Shown here one piece after another: positions 7,147 through 16,069 of a DNA stretch of 64,000 bases. Position numbers and translations under genes: made by a program. Location: contig NZ_VSFC01000032.1 in assembly GCF_008084905.1 (NCBI RefSeq), positions 16,132-80,131 of the forward strand, read 5' to 3'. Position 1 is the stretch's first letter; each line of letters opens with the position of its first letter. The notes below the pieces were generated by a model that was not told the DNA's origin, did no database searches, and saw only the letters and a program-made list of their open reading frames with translations. This DNA is from Xanthomarina maritima. Lineage in GTDB: Bacteria; Bacteroidota; Bacteroidia; Flavobacteriales; Flavobacteriaceae.

Positions 7147-9522
7147 TCATTCTAATTTTCTTCCTAATAGATTTGTAGCAATGGTTGTAAATACTACAAT
7201 ACTAATAGAGCTTAAAGGCATTAATATAGCAGCTATAACTGGAGCTAATTGTCCAGTTACAGCAAAATATAAACCTATAATATTATAAATAAAAGAGAGT
7301 ACAAAACTCCACTTTATTATCTTAATGGCATTTTTTGATGCTTTTATATATTTATATAGTTGATTAAATTTTGTAGCATCCAAAATGGCATCACAAGCTG
7401 GTGAAAATACATTGACATTTTCTGAAATTGAAATCCCTACATTACTCTGGGCTAATGCACCAGCATCATTAAGTCCATCTCCTACCATGAGTATTTTGGC
7501 TCCTTCTATTTGATGGTACTTAATATATTCCAACTTATCGTCAGGTTTTTGATTAAATATTAGCTTGGTCTTCGAAGGTAATAATTTTTTTAGATTTTCT
7601 TGCTCTCCTTCGTTATCTCCTGATAAAATTACTAAATCGTAATCTTTTTTCAATTTATTAAAAAGTTTCGATAAACCCGTTCTATAATTATTATAGAACG
7701 TATATTTTCCTTTGTAAATATTATTTGTACTAATATGAACCGTTGTATTTAAAACTGCAGAATCTGAAGTGCTTCCAACAAAACTAGCAGAGCCTATTTT
7801 AATGTTGGTATTGTTATGAGAGGCTTCAATACCTTTTCCTATATGTTCTTCAAAATAATTTAAAGCAATAATATGATGTTCGTCTAAAATATTATAAAGC
7901 GATCGACTTAAAGGATGGTTTGAACCACGAAGCGTATTTTTTAAGAGTATTTCTTCAGAAGTTGAAAGTGTTTCACCTTCATAGGTAGCAGTGCTTTTTT
8001 TATTGGTAGTAATAGTTCCAGTTTTATCGAAAATAATAGTGTTTATTTCAGCTAATTGTTCAATTACTGAAGCATTTTTTACATAAAACTTAAGTTTTCC
8101 AAAAATGCGTAATAAATTCCCAAAAGTAAAAGGAGCAGAAAGCGCAATGGCACATGGACACGCAATAATTAAAACGGCTGTAAAGACATTGATAGCTTTA
8201 GAAGAATCTACAAACAACCAATAAGCTGTTGCAATAAAAGCAATGCTTAAAACTGTAATTGTAAATCTTTTACTTATAACATTTGTTAGTGTTGTAAACC
8301 CATCTTCTTTGTTTTTACTGAACACATCGTTACTCCAAAGTTGTGTTAGATAACTTTGTTCTACTGTTTTTAAAACATCCATCTCAATGACACCAGATGT
8401 TTGTTTTCCACCAGCAAAAAGTTTATCTCCAGATACTCTTGATACAGTTTCAGATTCTCCTGTAACAAAGCTATAATCTATGGAAGCTATTCCACTAATT
8501 AAAATACCATCTACTGGAATTAATTCTTCGTTTCTTATAAGTAATCTATCACCTTTTTTAATATCGTAAACCTGAATTGGTGTTTCTTTTCCTTCAGTAG
8601 AAACTTTAGTAACTGCAATTGGGAAATAAGACTTATAATCTCTTTCAAAAGATAAAAAAGCATATGTTTTTTGTTGAAAAAATCTGCCTAGTAATAAGAA
8701 AAATATCAAACCAGTTAAACTATCGAAAAAGCCAGAGCCTAAGTCGAAAATAATTTCAAAGGTGCTTCTTAAAAATAAAACAGCAGCTCCAAGAGCAATA
8801 GGAACATCGATGTTTAACATTTTAGAACGAAGGCCTTTATACGCTGAAATAAAATAATCTTGAGCAGAATAAAATACAACCGGAACTGAAAAAGCAAACA
8901 TGAGCCAACGAAACAAATGTTTGTATTGTTCTAACCAGAATTCGCCAACTTCAAAATATTCTGGAAAAGATAAAAACATGACATTTCCAAAAGCAAAACC
9001 TGCAATTCCAAGTTTGTAGATTAAGGATCTGTTTACATTATTGTTTCCTGTTTTGAAATCGTCTAAACTTATATAAGGTTCATATCCAATAGCACTTACT
9101 AATAAAACAACCTCTTTTAAAGTACAGTTATTCGAAATATAAGATACACGTACATTTTTCTTGCCAAAATTAACTTGAGAAGAAGAAATTCCAGGATTTA
9201 GTTTGTTGAGGTTTTCTAAAATCCAAATACATGAACTACAATGAATATGAGGTATGTATAGTGTAACTATTTGAACATTGTCATCATCAAATTCAATTAA
9301 TTTTTCGATGATATTTTGTTGTTCTAAAAAATCATATTTCCCTTGTATTTCTTTAGGGATGGCTCCTGGAGATGTTTGTAAATCGTAATAACAGGTTAAG
9401 TCGTTTTCAGAGAAAATCTCGTATACGGTTTTACAGCCATTACAACAGAAAGATTTCTCTTGAAAGATTATAGCTTGATTATTACAAGAATCACCACAGT
9501 GGAAACACGAAGAATGTTCCAT
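7147..9522 (-). CDS. ccoI: copper-translocating P1B-type ATPase CcoI
   Basis: A 791-residue heavy-metal P-type ATPase. The N-terminus has a cysteine-rich metal-binding zone (H-C-G-D-S-C and C-C-N-G-C within the first 35 residues) and a heavy-metal-associated domain with H-C-S-S-C near residue 96. The membrane CPC motif (I-I-A-C-P-C-A-I-A-L-S) is near residue 457 and the phosphorylation motif DKTGT near 501; the hinge reads G-D-G-L-N-D-A. CcoI exports Cu to the periplasmic side for assembly of the cbb3 CuB centre. It is separated from ccoS by 81 nt with its own promoter and Fnr-like box, so the two units are probably co-regulated but separately initiated. Confidence 0.93.
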   Translation of the reverse strand: MEHSSCFHCGDSCNNQAIIFQEKSFCCNGCKTVYEIFSENDLTCYYDLQTSPGAIPKEIQGKYDFLEQQNIIEKLIEFDDDNVQIVTLYIPHIHCSSCIWILENLNKLNPGISSSQVNFGKKNVRVSYISNNCTLKEVVLLVSAIGYEPYISLDDFKTGNNNVNRSLIYKLGIAGFAFGNVMFLSFPEYFEVGEFWLEQYKHLFRWLMFAFSVPVVFYSAQDYFISAYKGLRSKMLNIDVPIALGAAVLFLRSTFEIIFDLGSGFFDSLTGLIFFLLLGRFFQQKTYAFLSFERDYKSYFPIAVTKVSTEGKETPIQVYDIKKGDRLLIRNEELIPVDGILISGIASIDYSFVTGESETVSRVSGDKLFAGGKQTSGVIEMDVLKTVEQSYLTQLWSNDVFSKNKEDGFTTLTNVISKRFTITVLSIAFIATAYWLFVDSSKAINVFTAVLIIACPCAIALSAPFTFGNLLRIFGKLKFYVKNASVIEQLAEINTIIFDKTGTITTNKKSTATYEGETLSTSEEILLKNTLRGSNHPLSRSLYNILDEHHIIALNYFEEHIGKGIEASHNNTNIKIGSASFVGSTSDSAVLNTTVHISTNNIYKGKYTFYNNYRTGLSKLFNKLKKDYDLVILSGDNEGEQENLKKLLPSKTKLIFNQKPDDKLEYIKYHQIEGAKILMVGDGLNDAGALAQSNVGISISENVNVFSPACDAILDATKFNQLYKYIKASKNAIKIIKWSFVLSFIYNIIGLYFAVTGQLAPVIAAILMPLSSISIVVFTTIATNLLGRKLE

Positions 9523-9551
9523 AAAAATTATATGCTCATTTATACCTTTTG

Positions 9552-9559
9552 CAAAGGTT
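9552..9559 (-). promoter_or_regulatory. probable -7 box of ccoI
   Basis: On the minus strand this reads AACCTTTG, one mismatch from TAnnTTTG, 29 bp upstream of the ccoI start. It has no TTG -33 element. It lies exactly as far from the palindrome at 9582-9595 as the ccoS -7 box lies from its own palindrome, which supports it as the real promoter. Confidence 0.5.
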
Positions 9560-9581
9560 AAAAGATAGTAAGAATTTAGAT

Positions 9582-9595
9582 ATGATAATTGTCAT
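9582..9595. promoter_or_regulatory. Fnr-like operator between ccoI and the fnr-like gene
   Basis: ATGATAATTGTCAT, identical to the site at 7116-7129, lies in the divergent region between ccoI and the Crp/Fnr regulator. It is placed to activate ccoI from about -41.5. On the plus strand it overlaps the likely -35 region of the regulator gene, so autoregulation is possible. Confidence 0.75.
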
Positions 9596-9629
9596 GTTTT
9601 GTTTAATTTTACAACTTTAAAAAATAGGT

Positions 9630-10310
9630 ATGAGTAGTAAGTGTGAGCAATGTATTATTAGACAGTTTAATTCTTTAAAAGCTTTAACAAAGGATGAGTT
9701 GTTAAGAATATCTGGTTGTAAGACTTCTAAGTTCATAAAGAAAGGTGAAATTATTTTTGAAGAAGGCGAGACGCTTAATGGTGTATATTGCGTTAAAGAC
9801 GGAATATGTAAACTTTCTAAATTAAGTGCCAATGGCAAAGACCAGATTGTAAAATTAGTGGTAAAAGGAGATTTACTTGGTCAGCGTTCTTTAATTAGTG
9901 ATGAATCTGTAAACTTAAGTGCTGTTGCGTTAAATGATATGGAAGTTTGTTTTATTCCAAAAGTTGAAATTTTTGGAAACTTAAAGAATAATTCAGATTT
10001 TTCAATGGATGTTTTAAAACAAATGGCTCACGATTTAAAAGAATCTGATAATGTTATTGTGAACATGGCTCAAAAATCTGTTAAACAGCGTTTAGCTGAA
10101 GCTTTATTATACATTCATAAAAACTTTGGGGTTAATAAGGATGGTATTTTAAATGTGGTACTTTCTAGAGAAGATTATGCAAGTGTGGTAGGAACTGCTA
10201 CAGAATCTGCCATTAGGGTGTTATCTCAATTCAAAAAAGAAGGCTTAATTTCTACAACTGGTAAACAAATAAAATTAGAAGATTTAGAAGGTTTAAAGCG
10301 TATCGAATAG
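9630..10310 (+). CDS. Crp/Fnr-family transcriptional regulator, probable oxygen regulator of cco genes
   Basis: A 226-residue protein with an N-terminal cyclic-nucleotide-binding-like beta barrel and a C-terminal winged helix (about 150-220). The recognition helix reads T-E-S-A-I-R, keeping the Glu and Arg that E. coli FNR uses to read TTGAT half sites. Cysteines 5 and 8 (C-E-Q-C) match FNR C20 and C23. Cys107 (E-V-C-F-I-P) matches FNR C122, but the position of FNR C29 is Asn14. It could bind an Fe-S cluster with a different fourth ligand (Cys30 is a candidate), or have lost oxygen sensing. It is divergent from ccoI and shares the palindromic site. The stop is 1 nt from the stop of the convergent neighbour, with no terminator between. 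Confidence 0.85.
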   Translation: MSSKCEQCIIRQFNSLKALTKDELLRISGCKTSKFIKKGEIIFEEGETLNGVYCVKDGICKLSKLSANGKDQIVKLVVKGDLLGQRSLISDESVNLSAVALNDMEVCFIPKVEIFGNLKNNSDFSMDVLKQMAHDLKESDNVIVNMAQKSVKQRLAEALLYIHKNFGVNKDGILNVVLSREDYASVVGTATESAIRVLSQFKKEGLISTTGKQIKLEDLEGLKRIE

Positions 10311-10311
10311 A

Positions 10312-10884
10312 TTACCAATCATTTCTATTTTTAATATTTGCTTTACATAATTCAATAATTTCTACAATACGTTTTTGCCTAGTAGTTACTCTTTTTGATT
10401 GATTTAGCCAATACAAATAGCTCTTTCTATAAGAAGGAGCAAAGTTTGAATAGTTATAAAATGCTTCTTTATTTTTATTAAATTCTATTTGTAAGTCTTC
10501 AGGGATTATTCCTTTTTCTACATCATCTAAAGCAGTCCAGGAACCATTTTGTTTAGCAATTTTAATTTTTTCAAATCCACTTTTGTGTATAAGATTAGAG
10601 TTTTTAAGTTCTTTAATATATTTTTTGTTTAAAGCGCTCCAAACACTTTTTGGGTTTCTAGGTGTAAAATATTGACGTCTTTTACCATTACCAAGACTCT
10701 TAACTGTAGAATCTATCCATCCAAAACACAATGCTACTTTAACTGCTTCTTCCCAGCGCATACTTTCTTTTTCATGAGCTACTTTATAAAAAATTAGATA
10801 TATTCCAATTGATGTGTCATGGTTTTGTAACAACCAATCTCGCCATTCATTATCAGATTTAAAATATATTTCAGGAATAGACAT
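10312..10884 (-). CDS. YdeI/OmpD-associated family protein
   Basis: A 190-residue soluble protein of the YdeI/OmpD-associated (OmdA) family. The segment around C-F-G-W-I-D-S-T-V-K-S-L-G-N-G-K-R-R-Q-Y followed by F-T-P-R-N-P-K-S-V-W-S is the family signature, and the C-terminus (Y-R-K-S-Y-L-Y-W-L-N-Q-S-K-R-V-T-T-R) is also typical. Its biochemical function is unknown; some members are linked to antimicrobial peptide resistance. It lies 5 nt downstream of the M1 peptidase gene and may be cotranscribed with it. Confidence 0.85.
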   Translation of the reverse strand: MSIPEIYFKSDNEWRDWLLQNHDTSIGIYLIFYKVAHEKESMRWEEAVKVALCFGWIDSTVKSLGNGKRRQYFTPRNPKSVWSALNKKYIKELKNSNLIHKSGFEKIKIAKQNGSWTALDDVEKGIIPEDLQIEFNKNKEAFYNYSNFAPSYRKSYLYWLNQSKRVTTRQKRIVEIIELCKANIKNRNDW

Positions 10885-10889
10885 CGAAG

Positions 10890-12530
10890 TTATAGCTTTT
10901 TGGAGTCTACATAAAAATCTGAGTCTATTTCAATACTATCATCTTCAATTGGTAGGGTTTTCCATTCGGCATTTGGAAAGATCCATTGTTCCTTACCATC
11001 AATTGTTACTTGAATAGGCATGTCGAATTTTTCAACAATGTTACTCCATCTATATGTTAACTCATTGTTTTTAACAGTATATTCTAATATTGGGATTCTA
11101 GTGTCTCTTAAGTACTGGTTGAAAAATTGAGTTAAATCTATTCCAGATTGTTGACTTATATAATCTTCTATTTGTTGAGTTGTAACCGTTTGGTGATAAA
11201 AAGTTTTGTTTAAGCCTCTTAAAATTTGACGCCATTTTTCATCATCCTCAATAAGTTGTCTTAAAGTATGTAGCATATTACCTCCCTTTGGATACATATC
11301 TCCAGAACCTTCTTTGTTCACATTATAATATCCAATAATTGGTCTGTCGTTTTTAATGCCTTTTCGCGTGCCAATTACATATTCTGCACCAGCACCTTTT
11401 CCGTAATAGTATTCTACAAATAAGTTTTCAGAATAGTTAGTAAAACTCTCGTGAATCCACATATCTGCAATATCTTTGTAAGTAATATTATTTGCAAACC
11501 ATTCATGACCAGCTTCATGAATAATAATAAAATCGAATTTTAAACCCCAACCAGTTCCAGATAAATCGTTTCCTAAATACCCTTTTTTATATTGATTCCC
11601 ATAAGTAACTGAACTTTGGTGTTCCATACCTAAATATGGGACTTCAACTAGTTTAAATCCATCTTCATAAAATGGATATGGTCCAAACCAATGTTCGAAT
11701 GCTTTCATCATTTTTGGAGCATCAGTAAAGTGATTTTTTGCTCTAACCAAATTGTCACGCAATACATAATAATCCATATCTAAGGGACCATTTTCACCTT
11801 GATATACTTCAGAAAAATGAACATAATCTCCAATATTTACATTTACTCCATAGTTATTAATAGGGTTTTCAACAAACCAATTTGTTGTTACTGTATTATC
11901 GCTATGTTTCTCAGTACTTATCAATCTTCCATTTGAAATATTTGTTAGGTTTTTTGGAACATTTACACTTATAAGCATACTATCAACCTCATCGTACATA
12001 TGGTCTTTATTTGGCCACCATACACTAGCTCCCAAACCTTGGCAAGAAGTTGCAATAAAAGGAATGCCATTTTTATCTTCTTTCCATGAAAAGCCACCAT
12101 CCCAAGGTGCATTTTTAGCTTCTTTTGGTTTTCCTTCGTAAAACACATCAACAGATTGGATGCTTCCTTTTTCTTGATCTGCTATTAATGTTATAAAATG
12201 CGCATTTCCGTCATGTCTAACATCTAATTCTTCATCATTTTGAATCACCTTTGTTATTTTTAACGGTTCCTGTAAGTCAATTTGCATAACGGAATAAGGT
12301 TTCAATACTTGATATTGGATGGAGTTTTTTCCAGAAATTGTCTTTGTTTCAGGTAAAATTTTTACATCTAAATGATAATATGTTAAATTCCACCATTCAC
12401 GTTCTGGAGTTATAGAACCACGCAAGGTGTCTTGATGTGTAAAGCTGTATTTTTCAGAAAGCAACTCTTGAGCTTGAGTTGTAATTGATGCTAAGAATAT
12501 GCTTATGATGCTTAAAAGAGTGATCTTCAT
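10890..12530 (-). CDS. secreted M1-family zinc metallopeptidase
   Basis: A 546-residue protein with a cleavable signal peptide (about residues 1-20, ending T-Q-A-Q). An M1 aminopeptidase N-terminal domain is followed by a catalytic domain with H-E-A-G-H near residues 337-341 and the third zinc ligand in W-I-H-E-S-F downstream. The exopeptidase motif is seen as G-M-E-H-Q-S, a variant of GxMEN. It should act in the periplasm or outside, releasing N-terminal amino acids from peptides. At about 550 residues it is the short M1 form without the long C-terminal helical domain of PepN. It follows a terminator that closes the beta-oxidation operon. Confidence 0.9.
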   Translation of the reverse strand: MKITLLSIISIFLASITTQAQELLSEKYSFTHQDTLRGSITPEREWWNLTYYHLDVKILPETKTISGKNSIQYQVLKPYSVMQIDLQEPLKITKVIQNDEELDVRHDGNAHFITLIADQEKGSIQSVDVFYEGKPKEAKNAPWDGGFSWKEDKNGIPFIATSCQGLGASVWWPNKDHMYDEVDSMLISVNVPKNLTNISNGRLISTEKHSDNTVTTNWFVENPINNYGVNVNIGDYVHFSEVYQGENGPLDMDYYVLRDNLVRAKNHFTDAPKMMKAFEHWFGPYPFYEDGFKLVEVPYLGMEHQSSVTYGNQYKKGYLGNDLSGTGWGLKFDFIIIHEAGHEWFANNITYKDIADMWIHESFTNYSENLFVEYYYGKGAGAEYVIGTRKGIKNDRPIIGYYNVNKEGSGDMYPKGGNMLHTLRQLIEDDEKWRQILRGLNKTFYHQTVTTQQIEDYISQQSGIDLTQFFNQYLRDTRIPILEYTVKNNELTYRWSNIVEKFDMPIQVTIDGKEQWIFPNAEWKTLPIEDDSIEIDSDFYVDSKKL

Positions 12531-12562
12531 GGATGAAATTTTGCACTAAATTAATGAAAATA

Positions 12563-12595
12563 AAAAAAGCCGATTCTATTTGAATCGACTTTTTT
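12563..12595 (-). terminator. terminator of the beta-oxidation operon
   Basis: AAAAGCCGATTC and GAATCGACTTTT form a stem with one mismatch and a five-base loop, followed on the minus strand by a run of T. It lies 20 nt beyond the acyl-CoA dehydrogenase stop. Confidence 0.8.
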
Positions 12596-12614
12596 CCTTC
12601 TAACTAAACTTAAT

Positions 12615-14423
12615 TTAAAAACAATATTTATTTTCTGCCTTCACTTTTTCTGCAATGGCTAACCTTAAATCTACAATATCTGGGTAGTTTGTATACTTCA
12701 CAAAACGTTTTAAACCCATAAGTAGCATACGTTGTTCGTCTCCTTCAGCAAAAGAAATGATGCTTTCTTTTCCATTTTTCTCAACGATAGAAACCGCATT
12801 ATATAAATATAATTTTGCCATGGCTATTTGTACAACTTGAGCATCTTCTCCAAAACGTTTTGCATTTTTCTCTGCTCTTAAAATAGCAGATTCTGCCATG
12901 TAGATTTCAATTAAAATATCAGAAGCAGCAATTAATAATTGTTGATGACCATCTAATTCAGGGCCAAATTTTTGAACTGCAGCACCTGCAACCATTAAGA
13001 ATAATTTCTTAAGTTTTGCAACCATTTCTTTTTCTTCAGCAAATAGCTCTGAATAATCTGGAGTATCAAATGAAGGTATTCCCATTAATTCATCTTGGAC
13101 AGCTTGTGCAGGGCCTAATAAGTCTACATGTCCTTTCATGGCTTTTTTAACTAACATACCAACAGAGAGCATACGGTTAATTTCGTTTGTCCCTTCGTAT
13201 ATTCTGGCAATTCTGGCATCTCTCCATGCAGCTTCCATTGGTGTTTCTTCTGAGAATCCCATACCACCAAAAATCTGAATGCCTTCATCAGCACAGTTTT
13301 GTACATCTTCAGAAACTGCTACTTTTAAAATAGAGCATTCAATTGCGTATTCTTCTACACCTTTAAGTTCTGCTTCTTGATGTGAATTTCCAGCAGCTTG
13401 ACGTAAAGCAATTCTATCTTCAATATTTTTTGCAGCTCTATAAGTCGCAGATTCGCCAGCATAAGCACTTGCAGCCATTTCAGCTAATTTGTACTTGATA
13501 GCTCCGAAGTCTGCAATAGGTGTGTTAAATTGTTTACGTTCATTTGCATATTGAACAGCAGTTGTTAAGATACGTCTTTGTGAATCTAAACAAGCTCCTG
13601 CTAATTTTATACGTCCTACGTTAAGTGCATTCATGGCAATTTTAAAACCTTCGCCACGACCTGCTAGCATATTTTCAACTGGAACAACTGTGTCGTTAAA
13701 AAATACCTGACGTGTTGAAGAAGCTCGAATACCTAGTTTGTGTTCCTCTTCACCAAGCGTAATACCATTAGGATTAGTTTTATCGTATTCTACAATGAAA
13801 CCTGTAATATTTTTATCATTTTCAATACGAGCAAAAACAATCATTAAACGACAAAAACCTGCATTTGAAATCCACATTTTTTGTCCGTTAATTTTATAAC
13901 TTTTACCATCAGCTGAAAGTTCAGCAGTAGTTTTGCCTGAATTGGCATCACTTCCTGCTCCAGGTTCCGTTAAACAATAAGCTCCAAACCATTCACCTGT
14001 AGCTAGTTTAGGCACATATTTTTGTTTCTGTTCTTCAGTTCCATAAAGCGTAATAGGCATCGTTCCTATTCCTGTATGTGCACCAAATGCAGTACTAAAA
14101 GATCCTGTTCCACTAGATATATAATCGCAAACTAATAGAGTTGATACAAATCCCATATCCAATCCACCATAAGCTTCTGGTACAGCAACACCTAAAAAAC
14201 CTAGTTCACCAGCTTTACGCATTACTTCTTCAGTTAATGCATAATCTTTTGCTTCAAATCGAGCTTTATGTGCAATGATTTCACGTTCGTTGAACTCCAT
14301 AACGGCTTCTTTCATCATTTTTTGCTCTTCTGAAAAATCTTCAGGAGTAAAAACGTCTTCACATTTTGTTTCTTTAACTAAGAATTGACCTCCACGTAAG
14401 ATGTCTTTTTCTGTTGCTTCCAT
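12615..14423 (-). CDS. acyl-CoA dehydrogenase
   Basis: A roughly 602-residue flavin-dependent acyl-CoA dehydrogenase, the first step of fatty-acid beta-oxidation. Visible motifs are P-E-A-Y-G-G-L, C-L-T-E-P-G-A-G-S-D (FAD and substrate binding) and I-Y-E-G-T-N-E-I-N near the catalytic base. A C-terminal extension makes it longer than the 380-residue short-chain enzymes and like the very-long-chain type. The frame is open to 14501, but that would overlap the thiolase gene by 52 nt; the start M-E-A-T-E-K-D-I-L-R at 14423 fits the family and leaves a 26-nt gap. It is the last gene of the operon. Confidence 0.93.
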   Translation of the reverse strand: MEATEKDILRGGQFLVKETKCEDVFTPEDFSEEQKMMKEAVMEFNEREIIAHKARFEAKDYALTEEVMRKAGELGFLGVAVPEAYGGLDMGFVSTLLVCDYISSGTGSFSTAFGAHTGIGTMPITLYGTEEQKQKYVPKLATGEWFGAYCLTEPGAGSDANSGKTTAELSADGKSYKINGQKMWISNAGFCRLMIVFARIENDKNITGFIVEYDKTNPNGITLGEEEHKLGIRASSTRQVFFNDTVVPVENMLAGRGEGFKIAMNALNVGRIKLAGACLDSQRRILTTAVQYANERKQFNTPIADFGAIKYKLAEMAASAYAGESATYRAAKNIEDRIALRQAAGNSHQEAELKGVEEYAIECSILKVAVSEDVQNCADEGIQIFGGMGFSEETPMEAAWRDARIARIYEGTNEINRMLSVGMLVKKAMKGHVDLLGPAQAVQDELMGIPSFDTPDYSELFAEEKEMVAKLKKLFLMVAGAAVQKFGPELDGHQQLLIAASDILIEIYMAESAILRAEKNAKRFGEDAQVVQIAMAKLYLYNAVSIVEKNGKESIISFAEGDEQRMLLMGLKRFVKYTNYPDIVDLRLAIAEKVKAENKYCF

Positions 14424-14449
14424 TTTTATAATTGTGTTAAGTTTAAGTA

Positions 14450-15640
14450 TTAATTTAAAAATTCGAATATGCCACATGCACCCTGTCCAGTTCCTACACA
14501 CATAGTTACTGCTCCATACTTACCTTTCATATTCTGTTTGCGCATTTCATCAAATAACTGTACTGTAAGTTTTGCTCCTGTACAACCAAGTGGATGGCCA
14601 AGTGCAATTGCTCCACCATTCACGTTAATTATATCTGGGTTTAAGTTTAACTCACGAATAACTGCTAACGATTGTGAAGCAAAGGCTTCGTTTAATTCTA
14701 TTAGTGCTAAATCGTCTTGTTTTAAACCAGCTAGTTTTAATGCTTTTGGAATGGCCTTTACTGGACCAATTCCCATGATTCTTGGTTCTACACCTGCAGC
14801 TGCATAATTTACTAATCGAGCTATTGGTTCTAAACCTAATTCTTTAACCATGTCTTCACTCATTACCATAACAAAAGCTGCTCCATCACTCATTTGCGAT
14901 GAATTTCCAGCAGTAACGCTGCCATTAGCAGCAAATACGGGTCTTAATTTTGCTAGAGCTTCTTTGTTTGTTCCAGCTCTTGGGCCTTCGTCTTTAGTTA
15001 CAGTATATTTTTTTGTTGCTTTTTTTCCGTTTTCATCAATGTAAGTTTGTTCGACATCAATCGGAACGATTTGGTCTTGAAAACGATTTTCTGAAAGTGC
15101 TCTTAATGCTTTCATATGAGAATTGTAAGCAAACTCATCTTGGTCTTCACGTGACACGTTGAATTGTTTTGCAACCGCTTCAGCGGTATTTCCCATACCC
15201 CAATAATAATCTTCATGTCCAGCTTTTACAATGTCGTAGTTTAATTCTGGTTTGAAACCTGTCATTGGTACTGCACTCATACTTTCTGCGCCTCCTGCAA
15301 TGATACAATCTGCCATTCCTGCCTGAATTTTAGCAGAAGCCATAGCGATAGTTTCTACTCCAGAAGAGCAAAAACGGTTGACAGTTACTCCAGGAACATC
15401 TACAATGTCTAATCCCATTAATGAAATTAAACGAGCCATATTTAATCCTTGAGAACCTTCAGGCATAGCGTTACCAACAATGACATCGTCAATGCGTTTT
15501 GGGTCTAAATTTGGCAATTCTTTCATCATGTATTTGATGGTTTCTGCTGCCAGTTCATCAGTTCTTTTGAAACGGAATACGCCTTTAGGAGCTTTACCTA
15601 CGGCTGTCCTATATGCTTTTACTATATATGCGTTTTTCAT
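14450..15640 (-). CDS. fadA: acetyl-CoA C-acyltransferase (3-ketoacyl-CoA thiolase)
   Basis: A 396-residue thiolase. The nucleophilic cysteine lies in N-R-F-C-S-S-G; the C-terminal active-site motifs G-G-A-I-A-L-G-H-P-L-G-C-T-G and C-V-G-T-G-Q-G-A are complete. It cleaves 3-ketoacyl-CoA with CoA to give acetyl-CoA and a shortened acyl-CoA, the last step of the cycle. It lies between the inserted four-helix-bundle gene and the acyl-CoA dehydrogenase, all on the minus strand. It could also run in the biosynthetic direction, but the neighbours argue for degradation. Confidence 0.95.
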   Translation of the reverse strand: MKNAYIVKAYRTAVGKAPKGVFRFKRTDELAAETIKYMMKELPNLDPKRIDDVIVGNAMPEGSQGLNMARLISLMGLDIVDVPGVTVNRFCSSGVETIAMASAKIQAGMADCIIAGGAESMSAVPMTGFKPELNYDIVKAGHEDYYWGMGNTAEAVAKQFNVSREDQDEFAYNSHMKALRALSENRFQDQIVPIDVEQTYIDENGKKATKKYTVTKDEGPRAGTNKEALAKLRPVFAANGSVTAGNSSQMSDGAAFVMVMSEDMVKELGLEPIARLVNYAAAGVEPRIMGIGPVKAIPKALKLAGLKQDDLALIELNEAFASQSLAVIRELNLNPDIINVNGGAIALGHPLGCTGAKLTVQLFDEMRKQNMKGKYGAVTMCVGTGQGACGIFEFLN

Positions 15641-15667
15641 TTATTTATAGTATTGAGTATTGAGATA

Positions 15668-16027
15668 TTAGTATTGAGAATTAAGTTTTTGTTGAAATGA
15701 ATAATTCATTTTCTGAATTTCAATACATAAATCAATTACTGGTTGTACTTTTTCTTTGGTTATTAAATTTAATTCTATTATTAGTATTAATTGAGTTTGT
15801 AATTCATATACTGAACCATTTGCTATACTCAAAAAATGTTTGAATTCTTTTTGAGAGTTTCTTCCGGCACCTCCAGCAATATTTGAAGATATAGAAATAG
15901 AACTTCTTTTTATTTGAGAACTTAACCCATATTTTTCATCAGAAGGCAAATCAGAAATAAGTAAATAGACAGCTTTAGCCAATTCTATTGACTTCTTCCA
16001 TATTTTTATATCTTCTACTTTATGCAT
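15668..16027 (-). CDS. four-helix bundle protein (23S rRNA intervening-sequence family)
   Basis: A 119-residue helical protein of the S23/IVP four-helix bundle family, related to the Avd protein of diversity-generating retroelements. Signature segments are I-W-K-K-S-I-E-L-A-K near the start, L-S-S-Q-I-K-R-S-S-I-S-I-S-S-N-I-A-G-G and the conserved E-F-K-H-F-L-S-I-A-N-G-S. The family was first found inside intervening sequences of 23S rRNA genes, and free-standing copies are scattered through Bacteroidota. Here it splits fadB from fadA inside a beta-oxidation operon, and its flanks carry short repeats (AGTATTGAG copies near 15650-15680). Its function is unknown; a role in fatty-acid metabolism is unlikely. 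Confidence 0.85.
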   Translation of the reverse strand: MHKVEDIKIWKKSIELAKAVYLLISDLPSDEKYGLSSQIKRSSISISSNIAGGAGRNSQKEFKHFLSIANGSVYELQTQLILIIELNLITKEKVQPVIDLCIEIQKMNYSFQQKLNSQY

Positions 16028-16069
16028 TTGTCTAATTACTTAATACTAAGGATTCAATTCTCCTTACAA

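Noticed and set aside
10308-10314. Missing terminator between the convergent regulator and YdeI-like genes as a sign of rearrangement
   Set aside because: Stops one base apart are tight but not unusual in compact genomes, and both genes are intact.
14424-14501. N-terminal extension of the acyl-CoA dehydrogenase
   Set aside because: It overlaps the thiolase gene by 52 nt and does not resemble the family; the ATG at 14423 fits.
14469-15044. Open frames on the plus strand opposite the thiolase gene
   Set aside because: They are antisense to a complete, well-conserved thiolase and show no protein-like features of their own.
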